NCBI RefSeq assembly: GCF_027257875.1
Contig: NZ_JAPVQY010000028.1
Coordinates: 1 to 64,000, forward strand
Length of the DNA stretch: 64,000 nucleotides
Source of the DNA: Burkholderia sp. IMCC1007
GTDB lineage: Bacteria; Pseudomonadota; Gammaproteobacteria; Burkholderiales; Burkholderiaceae
Reading direction: 5' to 3'
A model generated the notes under the pieces. The model was not told the origin of the DNA and searched no databases. It worked only from the letters and a program-made list of their open reading frames with translations. Both the position numbers and the translations under genes were made by a program. Numbering within the stretch: the stretch's first letter is position 1; each line of letters starts with the position of its first letter. Shown here in pieces: positions 1-9,163 of the stretch.

Positions 1-1172
1 TCGACCGCGAGTGCGACGCCCATCCCGCCGCCGATGCACAGCGACGCCAGCCCGCGCTTCGCGTCGCGCTTGACCATCTCGTGCAGCAGCGTCACCAGGA
101 TCCGGCAGCCCGATGCGCCGATCGGGTGGCCGATCGCGATCGCGCCGCCGTTCACGTTCACCTTCGACGTGTCCCAGCCCATCTGCTTGTGCACCGCCAG
201 CGCCTGCGCCGCGAATGCCTCGTTGATTTCCATCAGGTCCAGGTCGCCCGGCGTCCAGCCCGCGCGCTCCAGCGCACGGCGCGACGCCGGCACCGGGCCC
301 ATGCCCATCACGCTCGGATCGACGCCCGCGTTCGCGTATGCCTTGATCCGCGCCAGCGGCGTGAGGCCAAGAGCCGCCGCCTTCTGCGCCGACATCACCA
401 GCACCGCCGCCGCGCCGTCGTTCAGGCCCGACGCATTCGCGGCCGTCACCGAGCCGTCCTTCGAGAACGCCGGCTTCAGGCCCGACAGCGATTCCGCCGT
501 CACGCCGTGACGCACGAATTCATCGGTCGCGAACTGCAGCGGCTCGCCCTTGCGCTGCGGAATCGACACCGGCACGATCTCGTCGTTGAAACGGCCGGAC
601 TTCTGCGCGGCTTCCGCCTTGTTCTGCGACAGCGCGGCGAATGCGTCCTGCTCTTCGCGCGTGATCCCGTATTCCTTCGCGACGTTCTCCGCCGTGATGC
701 CCATGTGGTACTGGTTGTACACGTCCCACAGGCCATCGACGATCATCGTGTCGACCAGCTTCGCGTCGCCCATCCGGAACCCGTCGCGCGAGCCCGGCAG
801 CACGTGCGGCGACGCGCTCATGTTTTCCTGACCGCCTGCGACCACGATCTCCGCGTCGCCCGCGACGATCGCGTTCGCCGCCAGCATCACGGCCTTCAGG
901 CCCGAGCCGCACACCTTGTTGATCGTCATCCCCGGCACTGCATTCGGCAGGCCGGCCTTGATCAGCGACTGGCGCGCCGGGTTCTGCCCCGAGCCGGCCG
1001 TCAGCACCTGACCCATGATCCCTTCGCTCACCTGATCGGGCTTCACGCCCGCGCGCTCCAGCACCGCGCGGATCACCGTGGCGCCCAGTTCCGGTGCTGC
1101 AATCTTCGCAAGCGAGCCGCCGAATTTGCCGACCGCGGTCCGCGCGGCCGATACGATCACTACGTCCGTCAT
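1..1172 (-). CDS. phaA: Acetyl-CoA acetyltransferase (beta-ketothiolase), 3' end cut by window edge
   Basis: Condenses two acetyl-CoA to acetoacetyl-CoA, the first step of polyhydroxybutyrate synthesis. The reading frame starts at ATG 1172 behind a purine-rich GGAGGAAAGGG ribosome site and stays open for 390 codons to the window edge; thiolases of this family have about 393 residues, so only a few C-terminal codons are missing. The nucleophile Cys88 lies in the motif VCGSG, and the C-terminal GHPIGASG and CIGGGMG motifs supply the catalytic His and the second Cys. It lies 99 bp downstream of phaC on the same strand. In related bacteria a phaR regulator gene usually follows; that would be outside the window. 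Function is secure from the motifs and from phaC next door. Confidence 0.96.
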   Translation of the reverse strand, partial: MTDVVIVSAARTAVGKFGGSLAKIAAPELGATVIRAVLERAGVKPDQVSEGIMGQVLTAGSGQNPARQSLIKAGLPNAVPGMTINKVCGSGLKAVMLAANAIVAGDAEIVVAGGQENMSASPHVLPGSRDGFRMGDAKLVDTMIVDGLWDVYNQYHMGITAENVAKEYGITREEQDAFAALSQNKAEAAQKSGRFNDEIVPVSIPQRKGEPLQFATDEFVRHGVTAESLSGLKPAFSKDGSVTAANASGLNDGAAAVLVMSAQKAAALGLTPLARIKAYANAGVDPSVMGMGPVPASRRALERAGWTPGDLDLMEINEAFAAQALAVHKQMGWDTSKVNVNGGAIAIGHPIGASGCRILVTLLHEMVKRDAKRGLASLCIGGGMGVALAV

Positions 1173-1223
1173 TTCCCTTTCCTCCAGGCCCGCACGACAC
1201 GGCGCATCGCTACCGGCCCTGTT

Positions 1224-1265
1224 AAAAAAACTGCGGTGCGCCGGACAGCGTGCACCGCTGTCCGG
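1224..1265 (-). promoter_or_regulatory. Two mutually exclusive hairpins plus T7 run between phaC and phaA (attenuator-like)
   Basis: In the direction of transcription (leftward), CCGGACAGCG (1265-1256 on the minus strand) pairs perfectly with its partner at 1250-1241 over a 5-nt loop. A second 7-bp stem, GCGGTGC (1258-1252) with GCACCGC (1239-1233), overlaps and excludes the first. The second stem is followed two bases later by seven T residues (1230-1224), which is the layout of an intrinsic terminator. The regulatory role is an inference; only the repeats are seen. Confidence 0.55.
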
Positions 1266-1271
1266 TTTTCG

Positions 1272-3164
1272 TCAATCGCGCTGCAACACGTAACGGCCCG
1301 GCGCCGGCTCGATCACCGGGAACTGCGCCGAACCGAGCTGCGCGGGCGCCGCGACCTTGCGGCTGCCGTACTCGTCGAGCCATTCGACCCAGGTCGTCCA
1401 CCAGCTGCCCGGCTGCTCGGTCGCGCCGGCAAACCAGTCGTCCGCGGATGCGGGCAAATCGCTGTCGTTGACCCAGTAGCTGCGCTTCTTCTTCGCCGGC
1501 GGATTGATCACGCCCGCGATGTGACCCGACGCGCCGAGCACGAACTTCAGCGGCCCGGTCAGGATCGACGTCGATGCGTAGGCCGTCTGCCACGGCACGA
1601 TGTGATCCTCGCGCGACCCATAGATGAAGGTCGGCACGTCGATGCGCGACAGGTCGACGGATTCGCCGCACACGGTCAGCGCGTTCGGCACGCGGAGCTT
1701 GTTCTCGAGATAGGTATTGCGCAGGTACCACGCGTACATCGGGCCCGGCAGGCTCGTCGAGTCGCTGTTCCAGTACAGCAGGTCGAATGCGGCGGGCGTG
1801 CGACCCTTCAGGTAGTTGTCGACGACGTAGTTCCACACGAGGTCGTTCGGGCGCAGGTACGAGAACGTGTTCGCGAATTCGACGCCGCGCATCAGCCCCG
1901 GCGGCGTGCCGTTCTTGCCGCCGATGGTCTGCTCGCGCATCTGCACGTGCGCCTCGTCGACGAACACGTCGAGGATGCCGGTGTCGGTGAAGTCGAGCAT
2001 CGCGGTCAGCAGCGTCATCGATGCGGCCGGATGTTCGCCGCGCGCGGCGAGCACCGCGAGTGCGGTCGCGAGCATCGTGCCGCCGACGCAGAAGCCGAGC
2101 GTGTTGATCTGTTCACGGCCGCTGATCTGCTGCACGGCGTCGATCGCCGCGAGCAGCCCTTCGTTCATGTAGTCGTCCCACGTCTTGTGCGCGACCGACG
2201 CATCGGCATTGCGCCACGATATGAGGAACACCTGGTGGCCGCTCGACAGCGCATGCGCGACGAGCGAATTCTCCGGCTGCAGGTCGAGGATGTAGAACTT
2301 GTTGATGCACGGCGGCACGATCAGCAGCGGCCGCTCGAACACCTGTTCCGTCTTCGGCGTGTACTGGATCAGCTGGATCAGATCGTTCTCGTAGACGACC
2401 GCGCCTTCGGTACAACCCAGGTTCTTGCCGACGACGAACTGCGATTCGTCGGTCTGCGAAATCTTGCCGCGCTGCATGTCGCCGAGCAGGTTCATCATCC
2501 CCTGGCGCAGGCTTTCGCCCTGCGTCTCGAGAATCGACTTCTGCGCATCGGGATTGAGCGCGAGGAAGTTGCTCGGCGCGGCGGCCGCCGTCCATTGCTG
2601 CACGGAGAAACGGATGCGTTCGCGCGTCTTCGGATCGGTCTCGAGCGCGTCGGCCAGTTCCTGCAGGTAGCGCGCATTGAGCAGATACCACGCCGCCGCG
2701 AACGCATGCGCGGGCGACGCCTTCCATGCATCCGCGCTGAAGCGGCGGTCCTTCAGCTCAGGCCCCTCGAGCTTCGCGGCGACGGCCTGCTGCATCAGCG
2801 TCATGCAGTCGCGCGCATAGTCGGCCTGCAGCTTCTGGAGCCGTTCGGGCGGAATCGCCGCAACCGGCAGCTTCAGGCCCGCGAACGGCGACGCGAGATT
2901 GCCGAGACCAGCGAGGCCGCCGAGGCTGCCGAGATCGGGCATCGACGGCATCTGGAACGGAACCGAGGTCGGAAACTGGAACGCCGCGAACGGATTGGCG
3001 CTGGTCGCCGCCGTTGCGGCACGCGCCGGATCGGCGAAACCGCGCCAGGCGTTCAGCCATGCCTCGAACATCTGCTGCATCGGCTGCGCAGCCTGGCCGA
3101 ATCCGGTGCTGCCTGCGGAAGTGCCCGCCTGAGCGGACGTCGACGAATTTTTCGATGCTGTCAT
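1272..3164 (-). CDS. phaC: Class I poly(3-hydroxyalkanoate) synthase
   Basis: Polymerises (R)-3-hydroxybutyryl-CoA into polyhydroxybutyrate on the surface of cytoplasmic granules. The 630-residue protein has a variable Ala/Gly/Pro-rich N-terminus (about residues 1-105), a PhaC N-terminal domain and an alpha/beta-hydrolase core. The lipase-box-like motif GFCVGG places the nucleophile Cys at residue 359; the catalytic Asp lies in SREDHIVPW (about 520) and the His in GASGHIAG (about 548). Length and single-subunit architecture fit class I enzymes (Cupriavidus-like) with a somewhat longer N-terminus. It is upstream of phaA in the same direction, so the pair supplies and polymerises the first and last steps of the pathway; the reductase phaB is not in the window. 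Confidence 0.97.
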   Translation of the reverse strand: MTASKNSSTSAQAGTSAGSTGFGQAAQPMQQMFEAWLNAWRGFADPARAATAATSANPFAAFQFPTSVPFQMPSMPDLGSLGGLAGLGNLASPFAGLKLPVAAIPPERLQKLQADYARDCMTLMQQAVAAKLEGPELKDRRFSADAWKASPAHAFAAAWYLLNARYLQELADALETDPKTRERIRFSVQQWTAAAAPSNFLALNPDAQKSILETQGESLRQGMMNLLGDMQRGKISQTDESQFVVGKNLGCTEGAVVYENDLIQLIQYTPKTEQVFERPLLIVPPCINKFYILDLQPENSLVAHALSSGHQVFLISWRNADASVAHKTWDDYMNEGLLAAIDAVQQISGREQINTLGFCVGGTMLATALAVLAARGEHPAASMTLLTAMLDFTDTGILDVFVDEAHVQMREQTIGGKNGTPPGLMRGVEFANTFSYLRPNDLVWNYVVDNYLKGRTPAAFDLLYWNSDSTSLPGPMYAWYLRNTYLENKLRVPNALTVCGESVDLSRIDVPTFIYGSREDHIVPWQTAYASTSILTGPLKFVLGASGHIAGVINPPAKKKRSYWVNDSDLPASADDWFAGATEQPGSWWTTWVEWLDEYGSRKVAAPAQLGSAQFPVIEPAPGRYVLQRD

Positions 3165-3541
3165 TACCTGCCTTACCGGTGATTCGTGAGCGTCAATCGT
3201 GAAATCCTGCTCGCGCGCGGCGTGCCGGCAGCGAGCCGGGCCGTCATGCTCTGGAGAGGCGTCTCCAGATTCTGCCGCAGTGCGGTAGTTTTATCATTAT
3301 CGTTTTCCCCATGTGAAGCACCGCGTCAAACCACTGAACATTTCCGCTCGAAGATAATCCACGCGCAACAGACGGGACAAGGCTTCCGGCGAAACGTCAA
3401 ACATTTTGATCGACTTGACTGCGCAATTATTTATTCGGTTGCCCACGCAACGTCCCATTGCCGCGTCAATATCGAGATAAGTCGATTTTGCAGCGCAACA
3501 AAGCGGCGCGCAAGTACCCGCGACCGGCCCATTGGAAGCCG
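3165..3541. other. 377-bp intergenic region upstream of phaC, downstream of pgeF
   Basis: No gene is supported here; the open frames crossing it have no family resemblance and lack ribosome sites. It should hold the phaC promoter. Visible structure is a perfect inverted repeat TCTGGAGA-GGCG-TCTCCAGA at 3250-3269 and a second small dyad CCGCA-G-TGCGG at 3275-3285. I do not see a clear sigma-70 -35/-10 pair. Confidence 0.6.
3250..3269. promoter_or_regulatory. 8-bp inverted repeat upstream of phaC (candidate operator)
   Basis: TCTGGAGA and TCTCCAGA flank a 4-bp spacer, about 85 bp upstream of the phaC start codon. The arms are perfect. No T run follows on either strand, so it reads better as a protein-binding dyad than as a terminator. 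Which protein binds, if any, cannot be told from sequence; PhaR is a natural suspect but is not shown. Confidence 0.4.
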
Positions 3542-4387
3542 TCAATCGGCCAGCCAGATCGCGGCCGCCATGCGGCCTGTCACGCGATCACGCCGATACG
3601 AATAGAAGCGCGCGGGTTCGGTGACCGTGCAGGCAGTCCCGCCGCTCACGTGCGCGACGCCCGCGCGCGCGAGGCGCAGGCGCGCGAGCGCATAGAGATC
3701 GGCGAGGAACTTGCCGGGCGCGCCGTCGATCGCGACGAACGCGTGCCGCGTCTCATCATGCTCCGACTGCGGAGCCGTGTCGAGAAACGCCGCGCGCACG
3801 TCGGCGCCGACTTCGAACGCCTGCGGGCCGATCGCGGGCCCGAGGTACGCATGGAGCTCGGCGGTCGCGCCGCCGGCGAGCGCCGCGACGCGCGCCGCGG
3901 TCTGCTCGACGATGCCGGCCGCGAGCCCGCGCCAGCCCGCATGCGCGGCGCCGACCGCGCGGCCCTGTGCGTCGCACAGCAGCACCGGCAGGCAATCCGC
4001 GACCATCACGACGCAGACCGCATTCGCGCGGTCCGTCACGCTCGCGTCGGCCTGCACGGGCGCCGTGGCATCCGGCGCGCCTCCGATCACCTCGTCCGCG
4101 CGCACGATCCGCGCACCGTGAACCTGCTCGAGCCACGCCGCGCGCGACTGGCCCGCGAGCGCGAGCACGCGTGCGCGGTTCTCGGCGACATGGGCCGGAT
4201 CGTCACCGGTATGCAGGCCGAGATTCATCCCGCCCGGCAACGCGGCACCATCCCGCCAGCGCCCGTACGGGCCGTCGCTCACACCGCCGTCACGCGTCGT
4301 GATCAGCGCGCGCACGCGGGGCGACACCTGCCAGTCGGGCTGCACGCAGTCCTGCCACGTCAACGGCGCCAGGTTGGTCATCGGCAC
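3542..4387 (-). CDS. pgeF: Purine nucleoside phosphorylase / peptidoglycan editing factor PgeF (YfiH, DUF152, 'laccase domain')
   Basis: Member of the YfiH/CNF1-like family. Family members act as multi-copper or zinc purine nucleoside phosphorylases, and in E. coli YfiH prevents misincorporation of amino acids into peptidoglycan. The protein has about 280 residues, as expected, and keeps the metal-binding His/Cys set: VHGARIV, LPVLLCD and AAHAGWRGL. The frame opens with GTG 4387, directly after the rluD stop; an ATG two codons further in (4381) is an equally plausible start. The rluD-pgeF order is common in proteobacteria and implies co-transcription. Older databases call this a laccase, which is misleading. 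Confidence 0.93.
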   Translation of the reverse strand: MPMTNLAPLTWQDCVQPDWQVSPRVRALITTRDGGVSDGPYGRWRDGAALPGGMNLGLHTGDDPAHVAENRARVLALAGQSRAAWLEQVHGARIVRADEVIGGAPDATAPVQADASVTDRANAVCVVMVADCLPVLLCDAQGRAVGAAHAGWRGLAAGIVEQTAARVAALAGGATAELHAYLGPAIGPQAFEVGADVRAAFLDTAPQSEHDETRHAFVAIDGAPGKFLADLYALARLRLARAGVAHVSGGTACTVTEPARFYSYRRDRVTGRMAAAIWLAD

Positions 4388-5614
4388 TCACTCCTCCTCT
4401 TCGTCCGGATCCGACTCGTCGTCGTAATCTTCGTCGTGATCGTGATACTCGCCGGCGAAATCGTCATCGTCGTAGATGCCGTCTTCATCGCCGAAGTCTT
4501 CTTCGCCCTGCCCGAACCCGAGCGCCGCGACGAGCGCGTTCATGTCGTCCGGCAACGGGCAGCGCCACTGCATCGTCCTGCCCGTGACCGGATGCACGAG
4601 GCCGAGCCGCCATGCATGCAGCGCCTGCCGCGCGAACCCGTCCGGCAGCGGCGCCACCGAGCGCTTGCCGCGCGCGCGTCCGTACACCGGATCGCCGAGC
4701 AGCGGGTGCCCGACGTGCGAGCAGTGCACGCGGATCTGGTGCGTGCGGCCGGTTTCGAGATCGCACTGGATCGCGGACACCGGCTGACGTTGCCACATGC
4801 ATGTGTCAACCGTGCGGAAATGCGTGCGAGCCGGCTTGCCCGACGCGCCCGTGACGACGGCCATGCGCGTGCGCTCGCGCGGATCGCGGCCGATCGGCGC
4901 GTCGATCGTGCCGTCTTCGGGCATCGTCCCCCAGACGAGCGCGAAATAACGGCGCTTCACCGTGCGCGCCTGCAGCTGGCGCACGAGGTCGGTCTGCGCG
5001 GCGAGCGTGCGTGCGACCACCATCAGGCCGGACGTCTCCTTGTCGAGCCGGTGGACGATGCCGGCGCGCGGCAGGCCGGCAGCGGCGTCGCCGTAGCGAT
5101 GCAGCAGGCCGTTGAGGATCGTGCCGCTCCAGTTGCCGGCGGCCGGATGCACGACGAGCCCGGCCGGCTTGTTGATGACGACGAGCGCGTCGTCCTCGTA
5201 GATCACGTCGAGCGGCACGGGCTCCGGCGTAAACGCCAGCTGCTCGGGCAGCAGGTCGGGCACGAGTTCGATCTTCGCGCCGAGCGGCACCGGCTGGCGG
5301 ATCTTCGCCGGCGCGCCGTCGATCAGCACGCGCTGCGCCTCGATCCAGCTCTGCAGGCGGCTGCGGGAGAATTCGGGGAACAGCTGGGCGAGCGCCTTGT
5401 CGAGGCGTTCGCCGGCAAGCGACAGCGGCACTTCGACGATACGCGGCGCCTCATCGGCCGCCGCGGAAGGCACGACGGGCGGCTGCATCGCGCGTGCGGC
5501 GAGATCGTCATTGGGGGAATCCCCCGACGCAGCGTCGGCGGGCCGATCGCTTGGGCTATAATCTTCGCGATTTGGCTTGCCCCGCGGGGCATTCTGCGAA
5601 CTTGAACGGGTCAT
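4388..5614 (-). CDS. rluD: 23S rRNA pseudouridine(1911/1915/1917) synthase RluD, with acidic C-terminal tail
   Basis: Isomerises uridines of helix 69 of 23S rRNA. An S4 RNA-binding domain (about residues 60-115, [12 protein letters not shown]...) precedes the RluA-type catalytic domain; the catalytic Asp is in the [10 protein letters not shown] motif. The tail after the fold is unusual: about 40 residues, mostly Asp and Glu. The longest frame starts at ATG 5614 and gives 408 residues, but the first 42 codons are polar, non-conserved-looking and cover the bamD promoter region; an internal ATG at 5488 (MQPPVV...) is an alternative start. The last codon abuts the pgeF start. Function is firm; the start is uncertain. 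Confidence 0.94.
   Translation of the reverse strand: MTRSSSQNAPRGKPNREDYSPSDRPADAASGDSPNDDLAARAMQPPVVPSAAADEAPRIVEVPLSLAGERLDKALAQLFPEFSRSRLQSWIEAQRVLIDGAPAKIRQPVPLGAKIELVPDLLPEQLAFTPEPVPLDVIYEDDALVVINKPAGLVVHPAAGNWSGTILNGLLHRYGDAAAGLPRAGIVHRLDKETSGLMVVARTLAAQTDLVRQLQARTVKRRYFALVWGTMPEDGTIDAPIGRDPRERTRMAVVTGASGKPARTHFRTVDTCMWQRQPVSAIQCDLETGRTHQIRVHCSHVGHPLLGDPVYGRARGKRSVAPLPDGFARQALHAWRLGLVHPVTGRTMQWRCPLPDDMNALVAALGFGQGEEDFGDEDGIYDDDDFAGEYHDHDEDYDDESDPDEEEE
5524..5562 (+). promoter_or_regulatory. Candidate bamD promoter with overlapping dyad
   Basis: A consensus TATAAT -10 box lies at 5557-5562, about 94 bp before the bamD start codon. Where a -35 box would be expected (near 5534-5539) there is no good TTGACA match; instead a perfect dyad CCGACGC-A-GCGTCGG occupies 5524-5538. 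The site lies inside the longest rluD frame on the other strand. Promoter use is an inference. Confidence 0.45.
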
Positions 5615-5655
5615 TTAGACTGGGTCACCGAGACTTGAAGCTAGGACATGCGAGC

Positions 5656-6480
5656 ATGATGAATTCGACCACACGTACGGCCAAGACCGTCGCCGCCCGA
5701 GCTGCGGCGGTAGCGGCCGCGGCCCTCATCGCCGGCTGCCACGGCTTGCCGCAGAAGCAGGACGAGACGGCTACCTGGTCGAACAACAAATTATACTCAG
5801 AGGCCCAGGATGCACTGTCCGGCGGCGACTGGGGCAAGTGCGCGAAGTACTTCGAATCGCTGCAAGGCCGCGATCCGTTCGGCCATTTCGCGCAACAGGC
5901 GCAGATCAACGTCGCGTACTGCAACTGGAAGGACAACGAAGCGGCAGCCGCCGACCAGGCCGTCGACCGCTTCATCCAGCTCCACCCGGATCACCCGGAC
6001 ATCCCGTATGCGTACTACCTGAAGGGGATGATCCACTTCAACGACGATCTGGGCCTGTTCGGCCGCTTCTCGGGCCAGGACATGAGCGAGCGTGATCCGC
6101 AGGCACTGCGCGAATCGTACGATGCGTTCAAGATCGTCGTCGACCGCTACCCGAAGAGCAAGTACGCACCCGACGCCGCGGCCCGGATGCGCTACATCGT
6201 CAATGCGCTCGCGTCGCACGAAGTGCACGCGGCCGACTACTACTATCGGCGCGGCGCGTATGTGGCGGCAATCAACCGCGCGCAGCTCGCGATCAAGGAT
6301 TACAAGGGCGCGCCGGCCATCGAGGACGCGCTGCACATCATGATCCTGTCGTACGGCAAGCTGAACCAGCCGGAACTCGCCGAGGACACCAAGCGCGTGC
6401 TCGCCGGCACGTTCCCGGACAGCCCGTACGTCACCGGCCATTCGCGCCCCGGCGCGAAGAAGTCGTGGTGGCAGTTCTGA
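5656..6480 (+). CDS. bamD: Outer membrane assembly lipoprotein BamD (ComL/YfiO)
   Basis: Essential lipoprotein of the BAM complex that inserts beta-barrel proteins into the outer membrane, working with BamA and with BamB (encoded at 23.8-24.9 kb). Residues 1-27 form a lipoprotein signal peptide with lipobox LIAGC (Cys28). The rest is the five tetratricopeptide-like repeats of the family, visible in motifs such as YYLKGMIHF and YYYRRGAYVAAINRA. The start is the first of two adjacent ATGs, nine bases after AGGA; 274 residues. Divergent from rluD, an arrangement conserved in many proteobacteria. Confidence 0.96.
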   Translation: MMNSTTRTAKTVAARAAAVAAAALIAGCHGLPQKQDETATWSNNKLYSEAQDALSGGDWGKCAKYFESLQGRDPFGHFAQQAQINVAYCNWKDNEAAAADQAVDRFIQLHPDHPDIPYAYYLKGMIHFNDDLGLFGRFSGQDMSERDPQALRESYDAFKIVVDRYPKSKYAPDAAARMRYIVNALASHEVHAADYYYRRGAYVAAINRAQLAIKDYKGAPAIEDALHIMILSYGKLNQPELAEDTKRVLAGTFPDSPYVTGHSRPGAKKSWWQF

Positions 6481-6500
6481 GCCGCATCCGCAGCAGATAG

Positions 6501-6528
6501 AAAAACCCGGCGATCGAGCCGGGTTTTT
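6501..6528. terminator. Bidirectional intrinsic terminator, bamD / dinG-like
   Basis: The arms AAAAACCCGGC and GCCGGGTTTTT surround a 6-nt loop, giving T runs on both strands. It sits between the convergent bamD (ends 6480) and helicase gene (ends 6569), so it can stop transcription from both. Confidence 0.9.
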
Positions 6529-6568
6529 TATTGGCACCGCGTGCGGTACAAGCCCGCGCGGCATGCGC

Positions 6569-8815
6569 TCACGCGCGCTTTTGCGCGCGATGCTCGTCGA
6601 AGAAGTCCTGCACGACCGCGATCTCGCGGGTGCGCTTGAACGGCGGCAGGCTCTGCCAGATCCGCCTGCCGTACGGCTTGTCGACGAGCCGCGTGTCGCA
6701 GATCATCAGCACGCCGCGATCCGTCTCCGCGCGAATCAGGCGCCCCGCGCCCTGCTTCAGCGTGATCACGGCCTGCGGCAACTGGTGAACCGCGAACGGG
6801 CTCAGGCCCTTCTTGGTGAGCGCATCGAGCCGCGCGGCGAGCACCGGATCGTCCGGCGGCGCGAACGGCAGCTTGTCGATCACGACGAGCGACAGCGCGT
6901 CGCCGCGCACGTCGACGCCTTCCCAGAAGCTCTGGCTGCCGACGAGGATCGCATTGCCGTACGAACGGAAACGATCGAGCAGTTCGGTACGGCTCGCATC
7001 GCCCTGTACGAGAAGCGGCGTGTTCCAGCCACGCGATTCGATCACGTCGCGCAGCTTCGACGCGATACGGTCGACCGCGCGCAGCGTCGTGCACAGCATG
7101 AAAACCCCGCCGCCCGACGCCTCGATCGCCGGCAGCGCGGCGTCGAACACCGCATCGGTAAACGCCGGCGAAGACGGCTGCGGCAGATTGCGCGGCACGT
7201 ACAGCAGGCCCTGCGTCTGATAGTCGAACGGGCTCGCGAGCGTCATCGAGCGCCGCGAACTGAGACCCATCTGCGCCGCATAGTGCGTGAAGTCGCCGCG
7301 CACCGACAGTGTCGCCGACGTGAAGACCCATGCGCGCGGCACGCCGGCGCGCTGCTTCGCGAAAATCGGCGCGACCGACAGCGGCGTTTCGTGCAGTTGC
7401 ACGGTATGCGCGAACACTTCGACCCAGCGCACCTTCTCGTTCGGATCGCCGTCGGCGGCTGCGTTGTCGCCGGCTGCCGCGGCGTCGGCCTTCGCCGCTT
7501 CCGCCGCGCCGGGCGTCACCCAGCCGGCCAGCAGGTCCTGCAGCTCGCGTGCGCGCCGCAGGCACGCACCGAGCGACTCCGCGCGCTCCGCCTGGCTCGC
7601 CAGCGCCGATGCAAGCGCATCGAGCGCCGTTTCGAGCGCGTCCAGCGCGCCGAACATCGGATGATCGTCGCCGAGCTGCGCGAGCGACATGCGCACGATC
7701 TGGTCGTTCGCGAACGCGAGGCGCAGGTCGCGCGCCGCGCGCTCGAGATCGCCGCCGAGCTTCACCCACTCGACCGCGTCGCGCGCATGGCTCAGGCCTT
7801 CGGCCACCGTGTCGCGCGCGAGTTCGAGGATCTGCGTGGTCGACAGCGTCTCGCCGAAGAACAGCGTCGCGGTCTCGGGCAGCTGGTGCGCTTCGTCGAA
7901 GATCACCGTGTTCGCGTTCGGCAGCAGTTCGGCCATCCCCGTGTCGCGCAGCATGATGTCCGCGAAGAACAGGTGATGGTTGACGACGACGATGTCGGCC
8001 TGCTGCGCCTCGCGTCGTGCCTGCATCACGAAGCACTCCTTGTAGTGCGGGCACTCCTGGCCGAGGCAGTTGTCGCGCGTCGACGTGACCATCGACCACA
8101 CGGGCGCCGTTTCGGGCACGCTCGCGAGTTCGGCCTTGTCGCCGCTCTTGGTGACTTTCGCGAAACGGACGATTTCCTGCAGATAGGCGGTGTCCTGCCG
8201 CGACGGCAGGCGACCGTTGTCGGCCGTGCGCTGCAGGTAGTAATGGCACAGGTAGTTCGAGCGGCCCTTGAGCATCGCGACCGTCACCGGTACCGCGAGC
8301 GCGTTGCGCACCGTCGGGATGTCGCGCTGAAAGAGCTGGTCCTGCAGGTGCTTCGTGCCGGTCGACACGATCACCTTGCCGCCCCACAGCATCGCGGGCA
8401 CCAGATACGCGTAGGTCTTGCCGGTACCGGTGCCGGCCTCGACGATCAGCGTGTTGTCGCCGCTGTCGCTGTCGGACTCGGCCGCGACCGCGCCGTCCGC
8501 GGCCGCTTCGGCCGCCTTGTCGCCGTCGCCGAGCCGGCGCGCCGGACGCTTGCGCGTTTCGAAGATTTCGGGCTCGGGCATCCGGCGCGCGGACGCCTCC
8601 ATCGCGGACGCGACGGCGCGCGCCATTTCGATCTGCGACAGGCGTGGGTGATATCCGTCCAGCGCGCGCGAGAGCAACCCGCCTTCACCGAAGATCGTGT
8701 CGAGTTCGTCGACACGCTTGCGGCTCAGCTCAAAGGTGCCTTCGGGCGCACGCGCGCGTCCGGCGGACGACGCGTCACGCCGGGCATCGGGGGTGGCTTC
8801 AAGCGGTGAATTCAA
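6569..8815 (-). CDS. ATP-dependent Fe-S helicase, DinG/YoaA family
   Basis: An XPD-like superfamily 2 DNA helicase, predicted to unwind structured or damaged DNA 5' to 3'. Walker A (GTGTGKT) is at residues 128-134 and the DEAH box at 307-310. Four cysteines, Cys190, Cys250, Cys255 and Cys261, have the spacing of the Fe-S cluster domain. A low-complexity acidic/Ala segment of about 40 residues (80-120) is inserted just before Walker A. The start is a TTG at 8815, supported by an AGGAA ribosome site eight bases upstream; no in-frame ATG lies nearby. The sequence fits the YoaA branch at least as well as DinG proper, so I leave the symbol blank. Confidence 0.93.
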   Translation of the reverse strand: MNSPLEATPDARRDASSAGRARAPEGTFELSRKRVDELDTIFGEGGLLSRALDGYHPRLSQIEMARAVASAMEASARRMPEPEIFETRKRPARRLGDGDKAAEAAADGAVAAESDSDSGDNTLIVEAGTGTGKTYAYLVPAMLWGGKVIVSTGTKHLQDQLFQRDIPTVRNALAVPVTVAMLKGRSNYLCHYYLQRTADNGRLPSRQDTAYLQEIVRFAKVTKSGDKAELASVPETAPVWSMVTSTRDNCLGQECPHYKECFVMQARREAQQADIVVVNHHLFFADIMLRDTGMAELLPNANTVIFDEAHQLPETATLFFGETLSTTQILELARDTVAEGLSHARDAVEWVKLGGDLERAARDLRLAFANDQIVRMSLAQLGDDHPMFGALDALETALDALASALASQAERAESLGACLRRARELQDLLAGWVTPGAAEAAKADAAAAGDNAAADGDPNEKVRWVEVFAHTVQLHETPLSVAPIFAKQRAGVPRAWVFTSATLSVRGDFTHYAAQMGLSSRRSMTLASPFDYQTQGLLYVPRNLPQPSSPAFTDAVFDAALPAIEASGGGVFMLCTTLRAVDRIASKLRDVIESRGWNTPLLVQGDASRTELLDRFRSYGNAILVGSQSFWEGVDVRGDALSLVVIDKLPFAPPDDPVLAARLDALTKKGLSPFAVHQLPQAVITLKQGAGRLIRAETDRGVLMICDTRLVDKPYGRRIWQSLPPFKRTREIAVVQDFFDEHRAQKRA

Positions 8816-8870
8816 GGCGAGCGTTCCTGTGTCCAGCGCCCGGGCGGCGCCGGCGCTCGCCAGGCCGCGC

Positions 8871-9086
8871 TCAGGCGCGCTTATCCGGTTCCAGCTGCGA
8901 TTGCAGCAAAATGATTTTGTCCTTGGCAGCCAGCTTTTCCTTCTTCAGCCGGTGCAGCGTGACGTCGTCGATGTCGGAGTGCCCTTCTTTCAGCTCGATC
9001 TCCCGAGCGAGCTGCTGGTGCTGCTCCTGCAATGCAGCCAAACGGTTGTGCAATTCCTGCTGCTGTTCCGTGTGACGGTTTTGCAT
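8871..9086 (-). CDS. DUF465 (YdcH-like) small coiled-coil protein
   Basis: 71 residues, highly charged and predicted all-helical, with the pattern H(x)nLHRLKKEKLAAKDKI typical of the YdcH/DUF465 family (SlyX-like in size). The start ATG 9086 has an excellent GAGGAGG ribosome site. Cellular role unknown for the family. It is the gene upstream of the Fe-S helicase, 55 bp away and in the same direction, so the two may share a transcript. Confidence 0.85.
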   Translation of the reverse strand: MQNRHTEQQQELHNRLAALQEQHQQLAREIELKEGHSDIDDVTLHRLKKEKLAAKDKIILLQSQLEPDKRA

Positions 9087-9163
9087 ACTTGCCTCCTCAT
9101 CGAAGCAGCGCGCCGGCTGGCGTGCCGACACGCTCGAGACTGATTCCGGGTCAATCCAACACG

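Noticed and set aside
81-3182. A 1033-codon open frame on the plus strand opposite phaA and phaC
   Set aside because: Arg/His-rich translation with no family resemblance, opposite two firmly identified genes. High G+C DNA produces such antisense frames routinely; the same holds for frames opposite the helicase, tex, rho, acoR and others.
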